Shown piece after piece: positions 21,392 to 35,400 of a DNA stretch of 64,000 nucleotides. This DNA comes from Microbotryum silenes-acaulis (lineage: Eukaryota; Basidiomycota; Microbotryomycetes; Microbotryales; Microbotryaceae). The position numbers and the translations under genes are program-made. The stretch spans positions 1,302,001-1,366,000 of the forward strand of contig QPFY01000006.1 in assembly GCA_003665825.1 (NCBI GenBank). The letters run 5' to 3'. The notes below the pieces were generated by a model. The model did not search any database and was not told the origin of the DNA. It worked only from the letters and a program-made list of their open reading frames with translations. Positions within the stretch are counted from its first letter, which is position 1, and each line of letters starts with the position of its first letter.

Positions 21392-23116
21392 GACTTGTCT
21401 ACCGGCCCCCTCTCCCCTCCCATCGCTGTCAATCGAGTTCACGCTATCGCTCGGGCCCCCGCCAACGACCCGCCCATTCCGGTCAATGCCGACGCCGACG
21501 AACTCAATTTGTTGGGAGTCGCCACCGATGAGGTCAATGAAGCCCCTGTAGTCCATCGACCGCCTGATCCACTGCCCCAACCCTTCCTCGACACCATCAT
21601 CCGAGCATACGCCAACGATTCGCAAGCCCAGGTCATCATTACCGACCCAATATCATGGCCTATGTTTCGGGTGACCGAGGAAGGGAGGATCTTGCGTGTA
21701 CATCCAGATGAGTCTCTTTCCCTGTTTGTGCCTCGTGGTCTTGCTACCGGCGTCGTCAACTCCGACAAGGTCCCTTCGCTGCGCGAGCTCGTGCTTTCGG
21801 AGATACATCGGAGCGTCGGGCACGCGGGACATGGCATCACCTTGGCCGCCATACGTCCTTTGTACTGGTGGTCGTCCATGTCTGCCGATTGTGCCGAGTT
21901 CTGCCGTTCATGCGAAGACTGTGCCCGAGGCAAGGCATCCACTCAAGTCCCCTATGGCCGACTGCACCCAATGCCAATCCCCTCCGGTCCTTGGGAACAA
22001 GTGGCGATCGACTTCATGACAGGACTGCCTCCGGTCGAGTTCGAAGGGATGATGGTCGCTCAAATCATGGTGGTCACTGACACTTGGGGAAAGATGGTTC
22101 ACCTGATTCCCCTCCCAGCCGATGCCGACTCTGAGCTCGTTGCCGACAAGTACTACGCCACTATCTTTCGACTGCATGGGACGCCTTCCGCCATCGTTTC
22201 CGACCGCGATCCCAAGTTCACCTCGCAGTTTTGGCGGGCATTGCAGGCAAAGGTTGGCGCCGTCTTGCGAATGTCAACCGCGGCACACCCCGAGACGGAC
22301 AGATCGAGCGAGAATCGGATCAAGATGGTCACCCAAACGCTGCGGATCATGGTGTCGTCAAACCACGAGGCTTGGGCATCTCGTCTAGTTGAAGCTGAGT
22401 TCGCTCTTAACTCTTCTGTTGCTGTGTCCACGTCTCTGTCGGCTTTTGAGGCGACCTACGGCTACCTTCCTCGACAATGGTCCACCGATTCCTGGCCTGT
22501 TTCGGATGTCCCTCGTGCGGAAGCGTTTGCTCGGATCCGACAATTACGGAACCTCGATGTGACGGATGCGATCATTGGAGCACGCCTCGACCAGTCCTAT
22601 CAGGCCAACAAGCGTCGACGCCCGGATGACCCCGCCTTTCGGACCGGCAGTTACGTCTACCTTTCGACAAAGAATCTGGCAGTTCCTGAAGGGATGAAGT
22701 CGAAGTTGTTGCCGCGCTACATCGGCCCTTTCCGTATTCGAGCGGCAATTCCGGCAACATCCAGCTACGACCTCGAGCTTCCTCCAGCAATGTCGCGAGT
22801 GCACAATCGCTTCCATGCTCGACTGCTTCGCCCTTACATTGAGAATGATGCTGAAAGGTTCCCTGGGCGTGACCCCGCAGTTCTTTTTGTCGAAGATGTA
22901 GCCGACGCGGCCGACAACTCTGCGATTCCGGAACGGATTGTTCGCGATCGGCGGAACGCTCGGGGCGCTCGTTCGTTCTTGGTTCGATGGGTAGGCCGTA
23001 ACGACACCGACGATACTTGGATGTCGGAGCAGTCCCTTCGCCTGGACCATCCGTCCGTCCTCGACGCCTACTTTGCGCGCCTCGATCGCTCGAACCGCCG
23101 CCTCGTCGCACGGTAG
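21392..23116 (+). pseudogene. pol: GypB integrase with C-terminal chromodomain, second part
   Basis: Contains the HHCC zinc-binding domain (EIHRSVGHAGHG...CRSCEDCARGK) and the integrase core with AIDFMTG, VSDRDPKFTS and ETDRSSEN, 35 residues between the last D and E. GypA has G where this copy has R before SSEN. The C-terminus, about 60 residues from RIVRDRR, has the chromodomain pattern FLVRWVGRNDTDDTW...LRLDHPSVLDAYF. Chromodomains guide such integrases to marked heterochromatin in known chromoviruses. Stop at 23114-23116, then the polypurine tract. Confidence 0.92.
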
Positions 23117-23137
23117 ACTTCCTTCTGGGGGGGACAG

Positions 23138-23701
23138 TGTCAGGATGACAGCAATACTCGAAGGAAGCCCCCCAAGGCTATATGCGGGTAGAGTTGACTT
23201 GACCGGATGCTTACCTTGTTTCAAGCATCGTCGGCGTGATGGCGTAGGCGTGAGGCGCGCGGGCGCGCACTCGGTGGTCGAGGGTTCGATGCACCCAGAG
23301 CGCAATCTTCTTTTGGTTTGTTTTATCTTTTTGTTAGCCGAGGCGCGGCTTCAGGGTTTTTACCGGTGCTCCCGCGAGCAATCCTTTTTTCCCCTGAGGC
23401 GACCTCTTGGAGTGGTTGATTTGGCTGAGTCCCCTCTGTGCCTGGAGCAGTCCCTTCCTTTTAGTCTTACCACCTTCCCCCGGAGCTTGGTCCGCTCTTC
23501 TTGTTTTGTTGCCCTTCCTCTTCTTGTCGATCGTTTGGGAATTAAGTCCGTTATACTTGATTTCCTGCGAGCCTCTCGACCGACTCCCCTCCTCGGTTGC
23601 TCCTCTGTCGACTGCCGCCGCAACAGCCGACACTTCCTGAAATCCCCCCCCCTCGCACCAACGCGTGTAGACGACGTCATCCCTGCGGACGTCGCCTGTC
23701 A
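23138..23701 (+). repeat. GypB 3' LTR (564 bp)
   Basis: TGTCAGGATGACAGC start, GCCTGTCA end. It is similar in plan to the GypA LTR but clearly diverged. The right flank is CopE sequence. Confidence 0.92.
23240..23292 (+). promoter_or_regulatory. Pol III-like A box and B box in the GypB LTR
   Basis: TGGCGTAGGCG (23240-23250) fits the A-box consensus TRGYNNARNNG, and GGTTCGATGC (23283-23292) fits the B box, with 32 bp between them. T-rich sequence follows at about 23308-23335. The surrounding bases resemble a decayed tRNA. Activity is inferred. Confidence 0.55.
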
Positions 23702-24214
23702 CAAAGGCACGCAGCGAGGAGACGTCCGGGGCAACACCATGCCAGCGAGTGTCGGGAATGGCGCCGCGAATACCCGCATGGGGCATCAAGTTCTTGCAAT
23801 GCACGAAGTATCTGGCAGCTTCGGCCCAGAGACGTGTATCGGCGCCGGCCGAGTAGAGCAGAGCAAGGATACCCTCTTTGATGGTCCGATTGGTGCGTTC
23901 AACACGTCCGTTTTGTTGAGGCGTGTACGGAATAGTGAGTTCGCGACGGATGCCCTTGGTCAAACAGAAGTCGACAAAGTTGCGCAGAGTGAACTCGCCA
24001 CCATTGTCAGAGCGAATGGTTTTTACCCGATCACCCGTGGTGTTTTCTACCTCAAGAATCCAGTCGCGGAGACGGTGAAAGACGTCGCTCTTGTAAGTGA
24101 GGAGGATGCACCAATGTTTGCAGGTGTAGTCGTCGACAATCACAAGCATGTAGCGATGACCGCCAAAGCTGGCTCGAGGCATTTGGGCAACGTCGACATG
24201 GACAAGGTCCAGAC
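23702..24214 (-). pseudogene. pol: CopE integrase fragment
   Basis: Minus-strand copia integrase core: HPDSLDLVHVDVAQM, VIVDDYTCKHW, IRSDNGGEFT, NGRVERTNRTIKEGILALL. Both ends are cut by gypsy LTRs (GypB at 23701, GypA at 24215). No CopE LTR is visible in the window. Part of it recurs at 53921-54053. Confidence 0.88.
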
Positions 24215-24789
24215 TGTCAGGATGACGGCGGTACACTGACAGCAGTACTCAAAGGAAGTCCTCCCCGAGGTTGTGTGCAGGTAGCGATGACTTGACCCAA
24301 TGGCGGATTCGTTTCAAGCATCGCGGGCGTCGTGGTGTAGCCGTTTGGCGTGTGGGCGCGCACCCGCTGGTTGCAGGTTCGATGCGCTGCGAGCGCAATC
24401 TTCTTTCGATTTGTTTTATCTTTTTTTTGCTAGCTGAGGCGCGGCCTCAGGGTTTTTACCAGTGCTCCCGCGAGCAATCCTTTTTACCCCTGAGGCGACC
24501 TCTTGGAGTAGTTTGATTTGGCTGAGTTCCCTCGGCGCCTGGGCAGTCCCTCCCTTCGGTTTCGACACCTTCCCCTGGAGCCTGGTCCGCTCATCATCTT
24601 ATTGGCCCCCCCCCCTCTCCTTGCCGATTGTTGGAATAAAGTCCGTTATACTTGACTTCCCGCGAGCTTTTCGGTCGACACCCCTCTTCGATCGCTCCCT
24701 CGTCGACTGCCGCCACCACAGCCGATACTCCTCGACGCCCCCATCCTTCGTCGTGTAGACGACGTCATCCCCGCCGACGTCGCCTGTCA
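24215..24789 (+). repeat. GypA 5' LTR (575 bp), plus orientation
   Basis: Starts TGTCAGGATGACGGCGG, ends GCCTGTCA. It is followed by CTTTTTTCAAGTCCGG and the gag leader, so it is a 5' LTR. It faces the inverted GypA LTR at 25768-26338. Confidence 0.92.
24333..24385 (+). promoter_or_regulatory. Pol III-like A box and B box in the GypA LTR
   Basis: TGGTGTAGCCG (24333-24343) and GGTTCGATGC (24376-24385) fit the A- and B-box consensus with the same 32-bp spacing as in GypB. GGTTGCAGGTTCGA is typical of a tRNA T arm, but the 3' half of that arm does not pair. An eight-T run at 24421-24428 could terminate Pol III. Confidence 0.55.
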
Positions 24790-25767
24790 CTTTTTTCAAG
24801 TCCGGCATCGCCAACAACGATCAGAACCTCTACAAGTGCTAAGTCCCATACCCTGGACGAGCAGTCACCCCCGCTGTCTGATCTCGAGTCGTCAGCCTCC
24901 TCCCCGTTGCCGAACTCATCCCCCACGAACGCGTCACTGTCTTTCGTGACCTCCTTCACCGAGTCCGACGGCGAACGCGTTCTTCCCTCCTACCCTTTCT
25001 TCCAGCCATCTCGCCCTCGCCACCGTTCACCCCGGAATCACCGACCGTTGAATCGCGAGCTCGCCATGGCCGACGAACGTGACACGTCGCGCGTCTTTGC
25101 CGGAGACAGCGTCAGCCCTCTCCGTGACGACGAGGCCGGGCGCCCAGAATCCTTTAAGTCCCCACCGCCAAAACCGGCCCATACCGCCGCCGCTCTGATG
25201 TCGCTCGAAGCTCGCCTCGAAGAATCCGAAGCTCGACACCTCGACTCCGATCATCGAGTTCAGCACTTGGAGAAATTGGTAGAGCGCCTTTTGAAGAACT
25301 CCACTGAACCGGCTGCGGCGCGGGCTGGCTTGACTGAACCAGCCGCAGCTCGGGCCGGGGAGTTCACGCCGGTGAGATCGGTCCCCCTGGACGTCCCTCC
25401 GCACCAATTTTCGGGACGCTCCAACACTACCGCTGACCCCCTTGCTCGTGCCCCTGGGGGGGAATCTCACAGCGAAATCAGGGACGGCCCTTCCCCGGCG
25501 GTGATTAGCTCTCGTTGGAGAGGGACATTGCCCGACCGGGAAGGGTTATGGACCGGGGATCACCCGGAAAGGTTGGTGACTTTCACTGCATTCGGGAACT
25601 CGTACCTCTCACTTTTGTGCGACATCGCGATCGACGAACTGTTCACCACCGACCGCGTCGTCCAGCTCGTGGCCACCCTATTCGCTCGTTCGACGTCTCG
25701 CCAGCGCCGCCAGTCCCCTCACGATTGGGCCGTCGACGAGTTGAGGGACGCGATCCGGGACAGGCGC

Positions 25768-25770
<3 letters not shown>
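24790..25770 (+). pseudogene. gag: GypA Gag N-terminal fragment
   Basis: Gag leader and N-terminal region; first in-frame ATG at 25066 (MADERDTSRVFAG). This copy keeps the segment GEFTPVRSVPLDVPPHQF that is damaged in the two other GypA copies. It ends at ELRDAIRDRR where an inverted GypA LTR begins (25768). Everything downstream is lost. Confidence 0.88.
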
Positions 25771-27066
<1,296 letters not shown>

Positions 27067-27158
27067 GGTTATAAGCCCACGAGCTACCAGCCCCGCCGCT
27101 TGCATTTTCCCTCGAGCCCAGCCACTCGAGCCGCCCCAGCCCATCGCACCATCGCAGC

Positions 27159-28283
27159 ATGGACAGCTCCCCCGCCCCGCCCTCGCCTCCCAGGGACACC
27201 AGCTCCCCTGACCCTTCGATCAGCGTGCAAATCGCCACGCTACAGGCACAGCTTGCCGCTCTACAGGCCTCACCGCCCCCTGCCGCCGCCGCCGCCGCCA
27301 CCCCGCCCGTCACTGCCACGCAGGCAAACACCGCCACCGCATCAAAAGTCGTGTTCCCCAAGCACGCTCGTCTTGACGGGCCTAAGTCGTTTACGAACTG
27401 GTTACGTCAACTCCGTCTCGCGCTTCCAAATCAAGTCCGTGGTTACGTTCTTGACGGTGTCATCCCCCCGACATGGACGGCTGACCAGCTTGCCGCCCGT
27501 GACGACGCCGCGCGGGAAATCATCGTTGGCTCGATCGACTCCGCCGACGTCTCAGCCACCCTCGACACCATCCCCAGCGACGACCTGTCGGCACCACGCA
27601 TCTTCGCCGCACTCAAGGCTCGTTTCGCACCGGACGACGCCACTCGCACCCTCGAGTTGTTCGCCCGCCTTTGGGATTTCAGGAAGATGCCTGCCTCCGT
27701 CGAGGCGTACAACACCTGGCTCCGCGAATACATGTCGATCGCGCAGGAAATCCGCGACGCCAAAACCTCGCTCAACGACGTGCTCGCCACTCACGTGCTC
27801 GCCATGGTCCCACCTTGCCTCGACAGCTTCCGCCTCACATTCACGGACGAGCAGCGCAACCAACGCGACCTCCCGGAACTCACGACGCTGACGGACCGCA
27901 TTCGCATCCAGCTTCGCTCGGCGGGACTCTCGTCATCACACTCAGCCATGCTCGCCACCGACTCCCCTTGTCCCGCCTGCCGCGCCCCCGGCCACCGCCT
28001 GCGCGACTGCACGTCACGGGCGAAACACCCGCCCACCGGCCCCTGCCGCCGCTGCCACAAGAAAGGTCACTGGGCCCTCGACTGCAAGCACCGGGGCGAA
28101 CAGAAACACACCGGCGACGACAACCAGGACGACATGTCTCTCCCCGCCGCTCAACAGCCTAACATCGGCTATTTCGCCTCCTGCCTGTTCGCTCGCCGGC
28201 AACTCCCAACTGACGCCTTTCTAGTCGACTAGGGCGCCACGGCACACATGGTCGCCGATCGCTCTCTATTCACGGCTTATCGC
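27159..28283 (+). pseudogene. gag: CopC Gag and start of protease, with stop codon
   Basis: Intact Gag with both CCHC knuckles. At 28230-28232 the serine codon of the protease DSG motif is TAG, so translation ends at the active site (LVD then stop). The frame continues for about 17 codons ([17 protein letters not shown]) until CopD sequence starts at 28284. This copy cannot make Pol. Confidence 0.9.
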
Positions 28284-28303
28284 AGTTGGTGTGTTGGGAA
28301 TGA

Positions 28304-31153
<2,850 letters not shown>

Positions 31154-31897
31154 GCACCCCAGGCAGCGGCGGATGGTGACTGAGAGAACCGAGCCAAGTA
31201 ACCGACGGTGTAGGCCAGGTCGGGGCGAGTACCGGTCGATGCGTACATGAGGGAGCCAATTGCCTGCAGATACCGAGTGCGATCCGGGAACGGGGTGGGC
31301 TGGAGCTCGACTTCGAGGCGGAGATCGGCTTGCATGGGCGTGGCAACGGGATGGGCATCGGACATACCAAAACGAGCGAGGACGTCCTTGAGGTATTGCT
31401 CCTGACTGAGGGAGATGGAGCCGTCGGCAGAACGCCGAATCTGGATACCAAGTACGTATTCCGCCTCACCAAGTCGTTTGACACCATAGCGCTGCTCAAG
31501 GCCCTGGAGGGTACGCTCGATCTCTGGGAGAGAAGGGCTGATCATGAGCAAGTCATCGACATAGAGCGCGATATAGTGGCGCTCATCACCGACAGTTCGG
31601 ACATAAACGCAGTGGTCAGACTCCGTGGCGACGTAGCCAAGAGCCGACAAAGCAGAGTCGATCTCGTCGTTCCAGATACGCCCAGCCTGGCGCAAGCCGT
31701 AGAGTGACCGGTGCAGTTGGAGGACCTTGCCGGGCATGTAGATCCCTTCGGGCACGCGAATGTATAGGGGGGTGTCCAGTTTACCGTGGAGATAGGCCTT
31801 GTCGATGTCGGCCTGATGGACGTGGTACCCATGAGCGGCTGCAAGGGCCAGGAGTGCGCGAATGGATGTGAACTTAGCGACGGGTGCGAAGGTCTCA
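31154..31897 (-). pseudogene. pol: CopE reverse transcriptase fragment
   Basis: Minus-strand copia RT from ETFAPVAKF through [29 protein letters not shown] and [10 protein letters not shown] to [15 protein letters not shown]. Cut at the 5' side by the GypA LTR (31898) and at the 3' side by the CopD LTR. Confidence 0.9.
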
Positions 31898-32472
31898 TGA
31901 CAGGCGACGTCGGCGGGGATGACGTCGTCTACACGACGAAGGATGGGGGCGTCGAGGAGTATCGGCTGTGGTGGCGGCAGTCGACGAGGGAGCGATCGAA
32001 GAGGGGTGTCGACCGAAAAGCTCGCGGGAAGTCAAGTATAACGGACTTTATTCCAACAATCGGCAAGGAGAGGGGGGGGGGCCAATAAGATGATGAGCGG
32101 ACCAGGCTCCGGGGGAAGGTGTCGAAACCGAAGGGAGGGACTGCCCAGGCGCCGAGGGAACTCAGCCAAATCAAACTACTCCAAGAGGTCGCCTCAGGGG
32201 TAAAAAGGATTGCTCGCGGGAGCACCGGTAAAAACCCTGAGGCCGCGCCTCAGCTAGCAAAAAAAAGATAAAACAAATCGAAAGAAGATTGCGCTCGCAG
32301 CGCATCGAACCTGCAACCAGCGGGTGCGCGCCCACACGCCAAACGGCTACACCACGACGCCCGCGATGCTTGAAACAATTCCGCCATTGGGTCAAGTCAT
32401 CGCTACCTGCACACAACCTCGGGGAGGACTTCCTTTGAGTACTGCTGTCAGTGTACCGCCGTCATCCTGACA
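31898..32472 (-). repeat. GypA 3' LTR (575 bp)
   Basis: TGTCAGG...CCTGTCA ends; internal Pol III-like boxes as in the other GypA LTRs. Adjacent to the polypurine tract. Confidence 0.94.
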
Positions 32473-32493
32473 CTGTCCCCCCCAAAAGGAAGT

Positions 32494-35400
32494 CTACCGT
32501 GCGGCGAGGCGGCGGTTCGAGCGATCGAGGCGCGCAAAGTAGGTGTCGAGGACGGACGGATGGTCCAGGCGAAGGGACTGCTCTGACATCCAAGTATCGT
32601 CGGTGTCGTTACGGCCTACCCATCGAACCAAGAACGAACGCGCGCCCCGAGCGTTCCGCCGATCGCGAACAATCCGTTCCGGAATCGCAGAGTTGTCGGC
32701 CGCGTCGGCTACATCTTCGACAAAAAGAACTGCGGGGTCACGCCCAGGGAACCTTTCAGCATCATTCTCAATGTAAGGGCGAAGCAGTCGAGCATGGAAG
32801 CGATTGTGCACTCGCGACATTGCTGGAGGAAGCTCGAGGTCGTAGCTGGATGTTGCCGGAATTGCCGCTCGAATACGGAAAGGGCCGATGTAGCGCGGCA
32901 ACAACTTCGACTTCATCCCTTCAGGAACTGCCAGATTCTTTGTCGAAAGGTAGACGTAACTGCCAGTCCGAAAGGCGGGGTCATCCGGGCGTCGACGCTT
33001 GTTGGCCTGATATGACTGGTCGAGGTGTGCTCCAATGATCGCATCCGTCACATCGAGGTTCCGTAATTGTCGGATCCGAGCAAACGCTTCCGCACGAGGG
33101 ACATCCGAAACAGGCCAGGAATCGGTGGGCCATTGTCGAGGAAGGTAGCCGTAGGTCGCCTCAAAAGCCGACAAAGACGTGGACACAGCAACAGAAGAGT
33201 TAAGAGCGAACTCAGCTTCAACTAGACGAGATGCCCAAGCCTCGTGATTTGACGACACCATGATGCGCAGGGTTTGGGTGACCATCTTGATTCGGTTCTC
33301 GCTCGATCCGTCCGTCTCGGGGTGTGCCGCGGTTGACATTCGCAAGACGGCGCCAACCTTTGCCTGCAATGCCCGCCAAAACTGCGAGGTGAACTTGGGA
33401 TCGCGGTCGGAAACGATGGCGGAAGGCGTCCCATGCAGTCGAAAGATAGTGGCGTAGTACTTGTCGGCAACGAGCTCAGAGTCGGCATCGGCTGGGAGGG
33501 GAATCAGGTGAACCATCTTTCCCCAAGTGTCAGTGACCACCATGATTTGAGCGACCATCATCCCTTCAAACTCGACCGGAGGCAGTCCTGTCATGAAGTC
33601 GATCGCCACTTGTTCCCAAGGACCGGAGGGGATTGGCATTGGGTGCAGTTGGCCATAGGGAACTTGAGTGGACGCCTTGCCGCGGGCACAGTCTTCGCAG
33701 GATCGGCAGAACTCAGCACAATCGGCAGACATGGACGACCACCAATACAAAGGACGTATGGCGGCCAAGGTGATGCGATGTCCCGCGTGCCCGACGCTCC
33801 GATGTATCTCCGAAAGCACGAGCTCGCGCGGCGACGGGACCTTGTCGGAATCGACGACGCCGGTAGCGAGACCACGAGGCACAAACAGGGAAAGAGACTC
33901 ATCTGGATGTACGCGCAAGATCCTCCCTTCCTCGGTCACCCGAAACATAGGCCATGATATCGGGTCGGTAATGATGACCTGGGCTTGCGAATTGTTGGCG
34001 TATGCTCGGATGATGGTGTCGAGGAAGGGTTGGGGCAGTGGATCAGGCGGCCGATGGACTACAGGTGCGTCGTTGACTGCATCGGCAGCGACTCCCAACA
34101 AATCGAGTTCATCAGCGTCGGCATCAACCGGAATGGGCGGGTCGTTGGCCGGGGCCGCAGCGATAGCGTGAACTCGATTGACGGCGATGGGAGGAGGAAG
34201 GGGGCCGGTAGACAAGTCGACGGCATCCATTATGTTCTCGGCGAGGCGATGGGAACCGGGAGAGCCTGAATTGTAACCGTGTCCCCAGGGCCCGAAGGCA
34301 CAATCAACAGCCGGCAACCGATCGTGCGAAGGTGAGGTGTAAGGACGTTCCTCGAGGAGGCTCTCACCGGGCGTAGTGAACTCGTGGCATTCTTCCTTCA
34401 AGAACAAATTCCCCAAATCCCGTCCATTCACATCCTCATCTTGCGATTCCTCCTTGAGCGCGTAGTATCCGGGAGAGCCTGCCTCGCAATCGTCGCGTTG
34501 GGGCCCGAGGGCAAAATCAACAGGAGGCAACCGATCGGGAGATGGAGAGGTGTAAGGACGTTCCTCGGGGAGGCTCTCACCGGGCGTAGTGAATCCGTGG
34601 CGTTCTCCATCAAAGAATATGTCCTCCAACTCATTCTCCTTGACCTGATCCTCGTACGATCCCTCCTTGACCTCCCACAAACGCGACAACGAATCAGCAA
34701 GGGAGTTGTTCCTGCCGGCGATGAATTCAAACTCAAAGTCGAAACGGCTGAGTTCGAGACACATGCGGATGTGCCGAGGCGTTTGGCGTAACTTCTGCGT
34801 TTTGATCGTGCGAAGGGCTTGATGGTCGGTGACGATGACAAAGGGGTAGCCGATCAAGTGCTGCTCGAACGCCCGACACGCCGAAACGACGGCTAGGAAC
34901 TCCTTATCAGTTACGTGATAGTTGAGCTGAGCACCGTTGAACTTAGCGGAAAAGAATCGAGTAGGGACGGCCTGCGAACGAGTGGGCCCCGAGGCCAGGC
35001 AAGCACCAATGCCAACACGACTGGCATCGGTGAACAGGTAGATCTTGTGCTCGCCGGAGGTGACCTTAGCGCCGTCGATCGGTCGCAGCGTTGCTGGCAC
35101 GAGGGACTTGACGGTGTTGAAGGCCTGCTGTTCGCGGTCGTTCCAACGCCACGAAGTCGATTGCGCCAACAACGCGGTGATCGGCTCCAAAATCGTCGAG
35201 AGGTGTGATAGGTGATCTCGCATCCAATTGACGGTGCCGAGGAAACGCTGGATGTCGCACTTGTTGCACGGAATCGGCCACTGTCGGATACGCTCCCACT
35301 TGGCGGGGTCGACCTCGATGCCGTTGTCGGAGATGATGGCACCCAACGAATCCAACGACTTGGAGAACCACTCGGATTTGTTGGATCCTAAGTAGAATCG

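Larger units (their letters stand above)
17730..23701 (+). mobile_element. GypB copy 1, chromovirus lacking protease and RT
   Basis: The 5' LTR is reduced to its last 47 bp (17730-17776). Then come gag, an RNase H tail, integrase with chromodomain, a polypurine tract (TTCTGGGGGGGACAG) and a complete 3' LTR (23138-23701). A solo CopG-type LTR (20164-21391) interrupts it. Compared with GypA about 2.1 kb (GypA 34868-37030) is missing in frame. Confidence 0.9.
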
